DNA from: Kitasatospora viridis
GTDB taxonomy: Bacteria; Actinomycetota; Actinomycetes; Streptomycetales; Streptomycetaceae
Assembly (NCBI RefSeq): GCF_007829815.1
Contig: NZ_VIWT01000001.1
Span: 5,423,001 to 5,487,000, forward strand
Length of the DNA stretch: 64,000 bases
Reading direction: 5' to 3'
Shown here one piece after another: positions 24,733-32,706 of this stretch (its first letter is position 1; every line of letters begins with the position of its first letter). A model generated the notes under the pieces. That model was given only the letters and a program-made list of their open reading frames with translations. It searched no databases and was not told the DNA's origin. The translations under genes and the position numbers were made by a program.

Positions 24733-25641
24733 ATGGTGCTGGGGGAGATCCCGACGACCCGCGTGCCCGGACGACTGCAGCAGTCACCCGGTCACCTCAT
24801 CCGCGTGGCCCAGCAGGTTCACACCCGGCTGTGGTCCGAACACGTGGGAGCCGAACTGACGGCTCCTCAGTTCGCAGTCCTGCTTGCCCTCGCTCTCGAA
24901 CCTGGCGCCGATCAGCGCACGGTGGGGGAGCGGGCCTCGCTGGACAAGGCGACGATGGCCGAGATGGTCGCTCGGCTGGTTCGGCGTGGCCTGGTGCTGC
25001 GCCGTCGCGATCCGGCGGACGGCCGGCGCAAACTGCTCGCGCTCTCGCAGAACGGCGCACAGGCGGTCCGTGAGGCCACCGGCGGCGTGGTGCGGGTGCA
25101 ACGCACCCTGTTCGAGCCGCTCAGCACGGACGAGCAGCTCGAACTGGTCAGGGTGCTGGCCAAGATAGCCCGGTTGGAACCGGCCGCGGTCGCCTCGGTG
25201 ACCGACACCCGGCCGCTGCTGGACGCGCAGCGGGCGGTCGGCTACCTGATCAGGGTGGGCCAGCAGGTCCATACCAAGCTCTGGTCGGAGTGCGTCGGTT
25301 CGGAGTTGACGGCACCTCAGTTCGCGGTGCTGGACGCCCTGGAGACCGAGCCGGGCGCCGACCAGCGCACGGTCGGCGAGCTGGCCTCGCTGGACAAGGC
25401 GACGATGGCCGAGATGGTCTCCCGCCTGGTCCGCCGCGGCCTGGTGCTGCGCCGGCGCGACCCTTCGGACGGACGGCGCAACCTGCTCTCGCTCTCGCCC
25501 ACCGGTCAGGAGCTGTTGCACAGCGCCGCCGCCGGGGTGGCCCGGGTGGAGCAGCAACTGCTCGAACCGCTGGACGCGACCGAACGTCAGCAGGTGCTGG
25601 TGCTGCTGGGCAAGGCCGCGCGACTGACGCCTGTGGCGTAA
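24733..25641 (+). CDS. Tandem-duplicated MarR-family regulator (two winged-helix domains in one chain)
   Basis: 302 residues, twice the length of an ordinary MarR protein. Residues about 20-150 and 165-298 are copies of one MarR domain: LTAPQFAVL, GADQRTVGE, ASLDKATMAEMV and RLVRRGLVLRRRDP occur in both, with roughly 8 differences in a 63-residue core. Each copy has a full winged HTH and wing (DGRR). Normal MarR proteins are homodimers, so this chain may fold as an internal pseudo-dimer. It is divergent from fabG and may regulate it. A strong terminator follows. Confidence 0.9.
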   Translation: MVLGEIPTTRVPGRLQQSPGHLIRVAQQVHTRLWSEHVGAELTAPQFAVLLALALEPGADQRTVGERASLDKATMAEMVARLVRRGLVLRRRDPADGRRKLLALSQNGAQAVREATGGVVRVQRTLFEPLSTDEQLELVRVLAKIARLEPAAVASVTDTRPLLDAQRAVGYLIRVGQQVHTKLWSECVGSELTAPQFAVLDALETEPGADQRTVGELASLDKATMAEMVSRLVRRGLVLRRRDPSDGRRNLLSLSPTGQELLHSAAAGVARVEQQLLEPLDATERQQVLVLLGKAARLTPVA

Positions 25642-25672
25642 CGATTCGTCAACTCAACACAGGCCAGGCACA

Positions 25673-25713
25673 CGTATGGGCGCTCCTTCCCAGGGGCGCC
25701 CATACGATTTTTC
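25673..25713 (+). terminator. Intrinsic terminator after marR
   Basis: Stem CGTATGGGCGC / GCGCCCATACG with a 12-nt loop, followed by ATTTTTC. A textbook U-tract terminator, rare in this GC-rich window. Confidence 0.9.
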
Positions 25714-25749
25714 ACTGGACCGGGAACAGTCTTCCCGGATCAGCAGTGA

Positions 25750-26604
25750 TCAGTTCCAGTCGAAGCCGGTCGGGTCCGGGCCGATCCGCTCGCCGGTGGC
25801 GACCGAGTCCAGCGCGGCCAGGTCCTCGGCGTCCAGCTCGAAGCCCAGGACGTCGAAGTTCTGCTGGATCCGGGCCGGGGTCACCGACTTCGGGATCGCG
25901 ATGATGCCGCTCTGCAGGTGCCAGCGGAGCACCACCTGGGCGACCGAGCGGTCGTGCTTCTCCGCGACCTTCACCAGCGCCGACTCGGCCAGCAGCGCGC
26001 CGCCCTGACCCAGCGGGCTCCAGGCCTCGGTGGCGATGCCGTGCTCGGCGTGGAAGGCGCGCAGTTCGGTCTGCGGGAAGTACGGGTGCAGCTCGACCTG
26101 GTTCAGCGCCGGCACCAGCGAGGTGTTCTCCAGCAGCCGGGTCAGCTCCGCCGGGCCGAAGTTGGAGACGCCGACCGCCTTCGCCCGCCCGCTGGCCGCC
26201 AACTCCTCGAAGGCCGCCCAGATGTTGCCGAAGCTGCCGTGCATCGGGCGCGGCCAGTGGATCAGGTAGAGGTCGACGTAGTCGGTGCCGAGCTTCTCCA
26301 GCGAGGCGTCGAACTCGCGCAGCACCGCGTCCCGGCCGGCCTGGCCGGACCAGTCGCGGGTGCCGCTGTTCCACAGCTTGGTGGTGAGGAAGAGCTCCTC
26401 GCGCGGGACGCCCGCCTGCTGGATGCCCAGACCGGTGCCGCGCTCGTTGTCGTAGATCGCGGCGGTGTCGATGCTCCGGTAGCCGGTCTCGATCGCGGTG
26501 CGGACGGCGGCCGCCGCGCCCTCGTCCGGGACCTGCCAGACGCCGAAGCCGAGCTGGGGGATGACCGAGCCGTTGTTCAGGGTGATGCCGGGGATGCTGC
26601 TCAC
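25750..26604 (-). CDS. Aldo/keto reductase
   Basis: 284 residues from GTG 26604. The catalytic tetrad is visible: Asp and Tyr in SIDTAAIYDNE, Lys in LTTKLWN, His in LYLIHWP. VGVSNFGPAELTRLL and the NADPH-binding IPKSVTPARIQQNFDV near the C-terminus complete the AKR5-like pattern (2,5-diketo-D-gluconate reductase type). A substrate such as methylglyoxal or other small carbonyls is likely but not specified. The longer in-frame upstream region lacks similarity and is left out. Confidence 0.9.
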   Translation of the reverse strand: MSSIPGITLNNGSVIPQLGFGVWQVPDEGAAAAVRTAIETGYRSIDTAAIYDNERGTGLGIQQAGVPREELFLTTKLWNSGTRDWSGQAGRDAVLREFDASLEKLGTDYVDLYLIHWPRPMHGSFGNIWAAFEELAASGRAKAVGVSNFGPAELTRLLENTSLVPALNQVELHPYFPQTELRAFHAEHGIATEAWSPLGQGGALLAESALVKVAEKHDRSVAQVVLRWHLQSGIIAIPKSVTPARIQQNFDVLGFELDAEDLAALDSVATGERIGPDPTGFDWN

Positions 26605-26802
26605 GAGAAGCTGGTGCCCTTCGTCTTCGTCCAGTGCTTCCGGGGGGTGAACCGCGCGGTGGCCCGCGGTGTTCCCGAATGGGGGGAATTGCCTGGTCCG
26701 ACCCGAGCTGACCACCCGTTGGAGGGACCGCGCGTCCTCCGATCGAGGGAGGTCGGCGCCGATTCGCCGCGATCGGGGTCACCCGGCCAGCAGACTGCCG
26801 GT

Positions 26803-27054
26803 GTGACGAACAACCCGGGCAAGCAGTTCGGCGGCCAGAAGAAGAGCGAGATCGCCGGGATCCCGACCAGCATCGTGGTCGGGGTGGTGGCGGCGCTGTT
26901 GGCGCTCTGGTTCCTGCTCGCCAACCTCGGCAAGGTGAAGATCCAGTTCTGGGTGTTCACCGTGACCGCCCCGCTGTGGATCGCGCTGGCCGCGACCCTG
27001 CTGATCGGCATGGTGCTCGGCTGGGTCCTGAAGGGTCGCCGGGAGAACCGGTAG
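26803..27054 (+). CDS. LapA-domain small membrane protein (DUF1049-like)
   Basis: 83 residues, GTG start. Two membrane helices (IVVGVVAALLALWFLLANLG and APLWIALAATLLIGMVLGWVLKG) are joined by the short VKIQFWVFTV segment typical of LapA/DUF1049 proteins, and it ends RRENR. In other bacteria LapA acts in envelope biogenesis; in actinomycetes the role is unknown. It is upstream of gluA in the same direction but looks independent. Confidence 0.75.
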   Translation: MTNNPGKQFGGQKKSEIAGIPTSIVVGVVAALLALWFLLANLGKVKIQFWVFTVTAPLWIALAATLLIGMVLGWVLKGRRENR

Positions 27055-27147
27055 CCGGCGGGCCGGCCGGGCCGGCGGATGACGGACCATCGGGTGGGAC
27101 AGGACCGGCTGGAACAGGGTCGGGTGGGACAGGGGAGGGGAGGGCCG

Positions 27148-27903
27148 GTGACCGGCTACGCGTCGGGCACCCCGCTGATCGAGCTCAGCGGGGTCAACAA
27201 GCACTTCGGTGAACTGCACGTGCTCCAGGACATCGACCTGACGGTCGGTCGGGGCGAGGTCGTGGTGGTGATCGGCCCGTCCGGCTCCGGCAAGTCCACC
27301 CTGTGCCGGGCGATCAACCGGCTGGAGTCGATCGAGAGCGGCACCATCACCATCGACGGCCGGCCGCTGCCGGCCGAGGGCAAGGGCCTGGCGCAGCTGC
27401 GGGCCGAGGTCGGCATGGTCTTCCAGTCGTTCAACCTGTTCGCGCACAAGACCGTGCTGCAGAACGTGACGCTGGCCCAGCTGAGGGTCCGTCGGCGCGG
27501 CAAGGAGGAGGCCGAGGCCAAGGGCCGGGCGCTGCTGGAGCGGGTGGGGCTGCTGGCGCACGCCGACAAGTACCCGGCCCAGCTCTCCGGCGGCCAGCAG
27601 CAGCGGGTGGCGATCGCCCGCGCGCTCGCCATGGACCCCAAGGCCCTGCTCTTCGACGAGCCGACCTCCGCGCTCGACCCGGAGATGATCAACGAGGTGC
27701 TGGACGTGATGCGGGCGCTGGCCGCGGAGGGCATGACGATGGTGGTGGTCACCCACGAGATGGGCTTCGCCCGGGCCTCCGCGAACCGGGTGGTCTTCAT
27801 GGCCGACGGCCGGATCCTGGAGGACCGGGCGCCGGAGGAGTTCTTCGCCCGGCCGAACAGCGAGCGGGCCAGGGACTTCCTCTCCAAGATCCTCAAGCAC
27901 TGA
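27148..27903 (+). CDS. gluA: Glutamate ABC transporter ATP-binding protein
   Basis: 251 residues. Walker A GPSGSGKST, Q-loop FQSFNLFAHKTV, signature LSGGQQQR, Walker B LLFDEPTSALD and His in VTHEMGFA define a polar amino acid importer ATPase. GTG 27148 follows GGGGAGGGGAGGG; an in-frame ATG at 27079 lies in a repetitive leader and is less likely. Followed by gluB, gluC and gluD, matching the gluABCD order of Corynebacterium and Streptomyces. It energises glutamate uptake at the membrane. Confidence 0.92.
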   Translation: MTGYASGTPLIELSGVNKHFGELHVLQDIDLTVGRGEVVVVIGPSGSGKSTLCRAINRLESIESGTITIDGRPLPAEGKGLAQLRAEVGMVFQSFNLFAHKTVLQNVTLAQLRVRRRGKEEAEAKGRALLERVGLLAHADKYPAQLSGGQQQRVAIARALAMDPKALLFDEPTSALDPEMINEVLDVMRALAAEGMTMVVVTHEMGFARASANRVVFMADGRILEDRAPEEFFARPNSERARDFLSKILKH

Positions 27904-27912
27904 GGGGCCGGG

Positions 27913-28803
27913 ATGCGTCGCCTCCTGCTGCTCCTCGCGCTGCCGGCCGTGCTGCTGGCCGCCTGCGGCAAGCCGGGCACCCCGCCGACCAAGGGCCCCA
28001 AGCCCGGCTCGCTGCCCAGCTACCAGGTCAACACCGCCGCCGACACCGCCGGCTCGCCCACCCTGGCCGCCGCCCGGGCCCGCGGCCACCTGGTGGTCGG
28101 GGCCAAGGAGGACCAGCCCTACCTGGGCGAGAAGGACCCGGCCAGCGGCGTCTACTCGGGCTTCGACATCGAGATCGCCAAGATGGTCGCCGCCGACCTG
28201 GGCTTCCGGGCCGACCAGGTGCAGTTCAAGACCATCGCCTCGGCGAACCGGGAGACCTCGCTGCAGAACGGGCAGGTCGACTACTACGTCGGCACCTACA
28301 CCATCAACGACAACCGGAAGAAGCTGGTCGGTTTCGCCGGCCCGTACTTCGTCGCCGGGCAGGGCCTGCTGGTCCGCAAGCACGAGACCGGGATCAACGG
28401 TCCGCAGGACCTGGCCGGCAAGAAGGTCTGCTCGGCCGCCGGCTCCACCCCCTACCAGCGGATCCAGCAGCAGTACCCGAAGGCCCAGCTGGTCGGCTAC
28501 GACACCTACTCGGCCTGCGTGGACAACCTGATCACCGGTCAGGTCGACGCGGTGACCACCGACAACGCGATCCTCCAGGGCTACGCGGCCAAGGTGTCGG
28601 ACGAGTTGAAGCTGGTCGGGCAGCCGTTCTCCACCGAGCCCTACGGGATCGGCACCCCCAAGGGCGACACCGTGCTGCGCGGCCTGCTGGACGACGCGAT
28701 CGAGCACCACGAGGCCGACGGCGACTGGAAGAAGGCCTACGACGCCACCCTCGGGCTCTCCGGGGTGCCGGCCCCGGCCCCGCCCCAGGTCCAGCGGTAT
28801 TGA
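27913..28803 (+). CDS. gluB: Glutamate-binding lipoprotein
   Basis: 296 residues. Lipoprotein signal RRLLLLLALPAVLLAACG, then a family 3 solute-binding domain: GHLVVGAKEDQPYLG, GFDIEIAKMVA, DYYVGTYTINDNRK and DAVTTDNAIL. Its last codons (Gln-Arg-Tyr-stop) form the first unit of a tandem 16-bp repeat that continues to 28900. It delivers glutamate or aspartate to the GluCD permease. Confidence 0.92.
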   Translation: MRRLLLLLALPAVLLAACGKPGTPPTKGPKPGSLPSYQVNTAADTAGSPTLAAARARGHLVVGAKEDQPYLGEKDPASGVYSGFDIEIAKMVAADLGFRADQVQFKTIASANRETSLQNGQVDYYVGTYTINDNRKKLVGFAGPYFVAGQGLLVRKHETGINGPQDLAGKKVCSAAGSTPYQRIQQQYPKAQLVGYDTYSACVDNLITGQVDAVTTDNAILQGYAAKVSDELKLVGQPFSTEPYGIGTPKGDTVLRGLLDDAIEHHEADGDWKKAYDATLGLSGVPAPAPPQVQRY

Positions 28804-28900
28804 GAGCCAGCGGTATTGAGAGCCAGCGGTATTGAGAGCCAGCGGTATTGAGAGCCAGCGGTGCTGAGAGCCAGCGGTGCTGAGAGTCGGCGCTACTGAG
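28789..28900 (+). repeat. Seven tandem copies of a 16-bp repeat between gluB and gluC
   Basis: Unit agccagcggtattgag. Copy 1 (28789-28804) contains the gluB stop, copies 2-4 are identical, copies 5-6 read ggtgctgag, and copy 7 (28885-28900) is diverged (agtcggcgctactgag). The array fills the spacer up to the gluC ribosome site AGGAGGAGG. Each copy restates the gluB C-terminal codons Gln-Arg-Tyr-stop or a variant. Confidence 0.97.
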
Positions 28901-28914
28901 AGGAGGAGGCGGGC

Positions 28915-29559
28915 GTGCACGTCCTGACCGCCAACTGGTCCACCTACTGGCAGGGGTTCGTCGGCACCGTCGAGCTGACCGCGGTGAGCGCGGCGCTGGC
29001 GCTGGTGCTCGGCGTGCTGATCGCCGGGTTCCGGGTCTCGCCGGTGCCGGCGCTGCGCGCCTTCGGCACGGTCTGGGTGACGATCCTGCGCAACACCCCG
29101 CTCACCCTGCTCTTCTTCATCGTGGTGCTCGGCCTGCCCCGGTTCGGCATCTCGCTGCCGTTCTTCACCTTCGCCGTGCTCGCGCTCGGCTGCTACACCT
29201 CGGCCTTCATCTGCGAGGCGCTGCGCTCGGGGATCAACACCGTGCCGCTCGGGCAGGGCGAGGCGGCCCGCAGCCTGGGCATGACCTTCGGTCAGACGCT
29301 GGCGCTGGTGGTGCTCCCGCAGGCGGCCCGGGCGGTGGTGGCACCGGTCGGCAGCCTGCTGATCGCGCTGGCCAAGAACTCGGCGATCGCCGGCTCGTTC
29401 AGCGTGGTCGAGCTGCTCGGCACCTACCGGACCATCAACGAGCTGGGCTACGACATCGTCTGGACCTTCGTCTGGATCGCGGTCGGCTACCTGGTGCTGA
29501 CGCTGGCGATCAGCGCGCTGTTCAACCTGCTGGAGCGGAAGGCGGCGGTGGCCCGATGA
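28915..29559 (+). CDS. gluC: Glutamate ABC transporter permease
   Basis: 214 residues, GTG start after AGGAGGAGG. About five membrane helices. The HisM-type coupling motif is present as GINTVPLGQGEAARSLGMTFGQTLALVVLPQAARAVV (EAA loop), along with RNTPLTLLFF. It forms the channel with GluD. It overlaps gluD by 4 bp, so the two are translationally coupled. Confidence 0.92.
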   Translation: MHVLTANWSTYWQGFVGTVELTAVSAALALVLGVLIAGFRVSPVPALRAFGTVWVTILRNTPLTLLFFIVVLGLPRFGISLPFFTFAVLALGCYTSAFICEALRSGINTVPLGQGEAARSLGMTFGQTLALVVLPQAARAVVAPVGSLLIALAKNSAIAGSFSVVELLGTYRTINELGYDIVWTFVWIAVGYLVLTLAISALFNLLERKAAVAR

Positions 29560-30368
29560 GTTCGACCGCCGAGGCCAGCGCGCTCTACGACCTGCCCGGG
29601 CCCAGGGCCCGCGGGCGGCACCGGCTGTACGGGTTCGGCGCGCTGCTCGGGATCGCCGGGCTGCTCGCCTGGCTGGGCTACGAGCTGGTCAGCACCGGGC
29701 AGTTCAGCGCCGCCAAGTGGATCCCGTTCCAGTACGTCGGGATCCAGGAGCTGCTCTGGCACGGGCTGCTGAACACCCTGCGGGCCTTCGGGCTCACCGT
29801 GCTCCTCGCGCTGCCGTTCGGGGCGCTGTTCGCGGCCGGGCGGCTCTCCGACCACCGGGTGGTGCGCTGGGCGAGCACGCTGGTGGTGGAGTTCTTCCGG
29901 GCGATGCCGCTGCTGGTGATGATCTTCTTCATCTTCGTCGCGATGCGGGTGCAGCCGCTCTGGGCGCTGGTCGCCGGGCTCACCCTCTACAACGGTTCGG
30001 TGCTGGCCGAGGTGTTCCGGGCCGGGGTGCTGGCGGTGCCGCGCGGGCAGCGCGAGGCGGCCTACGCGCTCGGGCTGCGCAAGACCCAGGTGATGGCCTA
30101 CGTGCTGGTGCCGCAGGCCAACCGGGCGATGCTGCCGAGCATCGTCAGCCAGCTGGTGGTGGCGCTCAAGGACACCTCGCTGGGCTTCCTGATCACCTAC
30201 GAGGAGTTCCTGCACGCGGGCAAGCTGATCGCCACCAACCTGGACTACGACCTGCCGTTCATCCCGGTGGTGATGGTGATCGCACCGGTCTACATCGGCA
30301 TGTGCCTGCTGCTCTCCTGGCTGGCCGGGGCGATCGAGCGGCACGGCCGGCGCAGCCCCCGGCAGTGA
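29556..30368 (+). CDS. gluD: Glutamate ABC transporter permease
   Basis: 270 residues. HisM-type permease with the EAA loop QREAAYALGLRKTQVMAYVLVPQANRAML, FFRAMPLLVMIFF and five or so helices. A 30-residue soluble N-terminus precedes the first helix. It ends the operon; the 54 bp after it contain an inverted repeat and the promoter of the LysR gene. Confidence 0.92.
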   Translation: MSSTAEASALYDLPGPRARGRHRLYGFGALLGIAGLLAWLGYELVSTGQFSAAKWIPFQYVGIQELLWHGLLNTLRAFGLTVLLALPFGALFAAGRLSDHRVVRWASTLVVEFFRAMPLLVMIFFIFVAMRVQPLWALVAGLTLYNGSVLAEVFRAGVLAVPRGQREAAYALGLRKTQVMAYVLVPQANRAMLPSIVSQLVVALKDTSLGFLITYEEFLHAGKLIATNLDYDLPFIPVVMVIAPVYIGMCLLLSWLAGAIERHGRRSPRQ

Positions 30369-30378
30369 TCAACGCTGC

Positions 30379-30403
30379 TTTGGGCGAATCGTGATCACCC
30401 AAA
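30379..30403. promoter_or_regulatory. Inverted repeat TTTGGG-N13-CCCAAA, probable LysR operator
   Basis: Perfect 6-bp arms, with an inner GTGATCAC palindrome, just upstream of the -10 of the LysR gene. The position fits autoregulation by the LysR protein. The repeat has no U tract, so it is a poor terminator for gluABCD. Confidence 0.5.
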
Positions 30404-30410
30404 TTCTGCT

Positions 30411-30416
30411 TATGAT
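30411..30416 (+). promoter_or_regulatory. -10 box TATGAT directly before the LysR start codon
   Basis: TATGAT ends 6 nt before the ATG at 30423, and no Shine-Dalgarno sequence is present between them. Transcription from this box would begin at or next to the A of ATG, giving a leaderless mRNA. Confidence 0.5.
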
Positions 30417-30422
30417 TTCCCC

Positions 30423-31331
30423 ATGCTCGACTCCCGGCACATCCGGACCTTCCACGAGGTGGTGAGCACCGGCTCCTACACCGCCGCGGCTCGCTCGCTC
30501 GGCTACACCCAGCCGGCCGTCACCCAGCAGATCCGCGCGCTGGAGCGGGAGGTCGGGGTGCCGCTCTTCGCCCGGGACGGCCGGCGGATGCGGCTCACCG
30601 AGGCCGGCGAGTCGCTCGCCCGGCACGCCGAGGTGATCCTCGGCAACCTCGGCGCCGCCAAGCAGCAGCTCCAGGCGCTGGCCCGGCTGCGGGCCGGCCG
30701 GGTCCGGGTCTGCGCCTTCCCCAGCGCCAACGCCACGCTGATCCCGGAGGCGATGGCCGGGCTGATGGCCGACCACCCCGAGATCCGGGTCGAGCTCCAG
30801 GAGGCCGAGCCGCCGGAGTCGGTCAACCGGCTGCTGGCGGGCGAGTGCGACATCGCGCTCTCCTTCAGCTACCCCGGCATGCTGCGCACCGAGCTGCCCG
30901 AGGAGGTGGTGGAGGTGCGGCTGATGGAGGACCTGCTCACCGTGCTGCTCCCGGTCGGCCACCCGCTGGCCCGCCGGCACGCGGTGCGGCTGGCCGAGCT
31001 CTCCCAGGCCCGGTGGATCGCCGGCTGCCCGCGCTGCCGGGCCACCTTCCTGCACGTCTGCGCCGACCAGGGGTTCGAGCCGGACATCGTGGTCACCACC
31101 GACGACAACCTGGCGCTGCAGAGCCTGGTCGCGGCCGGGGTCGGACTGGCCGTGGCGCCCTCGCTGGTGCTCTCCTTCCTCAGCCACCGGCAGGTGACCG
31201 GGCGGGCGCTGGAGCCGCACGTGCGCCGCCAGGTCAGCGCCTACGTGCTCCGCGACCACCTGGCGCTGCCGGCCACCGCGCTGGTGCTGGAGGGGCTCAA
31301 GGCGGCGGGGGCGGCCCGGATCGGCTGCTGA
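30423..31331 (+). CDS. LysR-family transcriptional regulator
   Basis: 302 residues. N-terminal winged HTH (FHEVVSTGSYTAAARSLGYTQPAVTQQIRALEREVG), linker helix, then a type 2 periplasmic-binding-like effector domain (VRVCAFPSANATLIPEAM, CDIALSF). CPRCRATFLHVCADQG holds three Cys, which could sense redox or sulfur state. It lies between gluD and a YeiH-type permease and may control either, most plausibly the permease, since yeiH-like genes are usually LysR-controlled. Likely leaderless (no ribosome site). Confidence 0.9.
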   Translation: MLDSRHIRTFHEVVSTGSYTAAARSLGYTQPAVTQQIRALEREVGVPLFARDGRRMRLTEAGESLARHAEVILGNLGAAKQQLQALARLRAGRVRVCAFPSANATLIPEAMAGLMADHPEIRVELQEAEPPESVNRLLAGECDIALSFSYPGMLRTELPEEVVEVRLMEDLLTVLLPVGHPLARRHAVRLAELSQARWIAGCPRCRATFLHVCADQGFEPDIVVTTDDNLALQSLVAAGVGLAVAPSLVLSFLSHRQVTGRALEPHVRRQVSAYVLRDHLALPATALVLEGLKAAGAARIGC

Positions 31332-31428
31332 GGCACCGCCAGCCCGAGCTGACCCATAAGCCCCGGTAGGCAATCGCCAACGAACGCTCCTTGGACGATG
31401 GTCCATCCGGCGGCGTTAGCTGCGCACC

Positions 31429-31551
31429 ATGCCCGCCACCGCACCCGCCCGCCCCGACAGCGCGCACCTCACACCCGCCGCGCGCGACCTGATCGCCGAC
31501 GTCCGGGCCGTGGTGGCCCGCGGACTGAGCCCGGCCGGGGAACGGGACTGA
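31429..31551 (+). CDS. Candidate 40-residue protein ahead of yeiH
   Basis: The reading frame MPATAPARPDSAHL...GERD ends in TGATG, sharing bases with the yeiH ATG, the arrangement of translational coupling. There is no ribosome site before its ATG. A TTGGAC / GTTAGC pair (31391-31396, 31415-31420) would start transcription very near the ATG. The sequence includes a possible amphipathic helix (AARDLIADVRAVVARGL). No family is recognised; it may instead be leader DNA or a truncated remnant. Confidence 0.35.
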   Translation: MPATAPARPDSAHLTPAARDLIADVRAVVARGLSPAGERD

Positions 31552-32615
31552 TGGCACTCACCCCCACCTCGGCGCACCCCCTGGCCGCACTGCCCGGCCT
31601 GCGCCGGATGCGGCCGCCCGCGGCTGTGCCCGGTCTGCTGCTCGCCGCGCTCGGCGTGGTCGCCGCGATCCTGGTGCACCGGGCCGTGCCGGCCGTGCCG
31701 ATGCTCACCGCCTCGGTGGTGCTGGGCATCCTCGCCGCGCAACTGCCCGGCACCCGGCAGGTGGTGCAGGGCGCGGCCAAGGCCGGCCTCGGCATCGCCG
31801 GGAAGCGGCTGATGCGGGTCGGCGTGGTGCTGCTCGGACTGAAGCTCAGCCTCTCCGACGTGGTCGGGCTGGGCTGGGCGACCGTGGGGCTGGTCTTCGC
31901 CGTCGTGTTCGCCACCTTCTTCGGCACCTGGTGGCTCGGGCGCCGGCTCGGCCTGCCCGGCGACCAGCCGCTGCTGGTCGCCACCGGCTACTCGATCTGC
32001 GGGGCCTCGGCGATCGGCGCGGTCAGCCAGGTGTCCGGCAGCGACGAGGAGGACGTGGCCGGCTCGGTGGCCCTGGTCACCCTGTGCGGCACGCTGGCGA
32101 TCGCCGTGCTGCCGCTGCTGCACGGACCGCTCGGCCTGGACCAGGTGCAGTTCGGGCGCTGGGTCGGGGCCAGCGTGCACGACGTCGGACAGGTGGTCGC
32201 CACCGCGCAGACCGCCGGGCCGGCCGCGCTGCGGCAGGCCGTGCTGGTCAAGCTGATGCGGGTGGCGCTGCTCGCCCCGCTGGTGGCCGGCCTGGGCGTG
32301 GCGGTGCGGCGCGGGGTGGTGACCCGGCGGGCGGGCGCGGCGGAGGGCAAGCGGCCGCCGGTGCTGCCGCTGTTCGTGGCCGGGTTCCTCGGCGCGATCG
32401 CGCTGCGCAGCACCGGGGTGCTCGCGGCGGGCGCCCTGGACGCGGCCGCGCAGGTGCAGGAGCTGGTGCTGGCGGCCGCGCTGTTCGGGCTCGGGGCGGC
32501 GGTGAACCTGCGTCAGCTGGCCCGCACCGGGGGCCGGCTGGCGGTGCTGGGGCTGGCGTCGTGGGTGATGGTGGCCGGGGTGTCGTACGTGGGGGTGCTG
32601 CTGACGGTGCGCTGA
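31551..32615 (+). CDS. YeiH-family putative sulfate exporter/transporter
   Basis: 354 residues with about ten hydrophobic helices. AAKAGLGIAGKRLMRVGVVLLGLKLSLSDV, GYSICGASAIGAVS and WVGASVHDVGQVVATAQTAG are conserved in the UPF0324/YeiH family. Sulfate export is proposed for the family, though experimental proof is thin. The upstream Cys-containing LysR regulator is a plausible controller. The next sequence is a perfect bidirectional terminator. Confidence 0.85.
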   Translation: MALTPTSAHPLAALPGLRRMRPPAAVPGLLLAALGVVAAILVHRAVPAVPMLTASVVLGILAAQLPGTRQVVQGAAKAGLGIAGKRLMRVGVVLLGLKLSLSDVVGLGWATVGLVFAVVFATFFGTWWLGRRLGLPGDQPLLVATGYSICGASAIGAVSQVSGSDEEDVAGSVALVTLCGTLAIAVLPLLHGPLGLDQVQFGRWVGASVHDVGQVVATAQTAGPAALRQAVLVKLMRVALLAPLVAGLGVAVRRGVVTRRAGAAEGKRPPVLPLFVAGFLGAIALRSTGVLAAGALDAAAQVQELVLAAALFGLGAAVNLRQLARTGGRLAVLGLASWVMVAGVSYVGVLLTVR

Positions 32616-32653
32616 GTGGCGCGGCGTCAGGTGGCGAGCCGTTGGTGAGCCGT

Positions 32654-32687
32654 CGGCGGGGCGGGCCCGGGTGGGCCCGCCCCGCCG
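32654..32687. terminator. Bidirectional terminator between yeiH and the DPF-repeat gene
   Basis: Perfect 15-bp stem CGGCGGGGCGGGCCC with a GGGT loop, followed on the plus strand by CGCGTTT. It lies between two converging genes. Confidence 0.75.
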
Positions 32688-32706
32688 CGCGTTTCCCGGC
32701 GGGGGG

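Noticed and set aside
28789..28900. CRISPR array
   Set aside because: The 16-bp units abut one another with no spacers and no cas genes are present.
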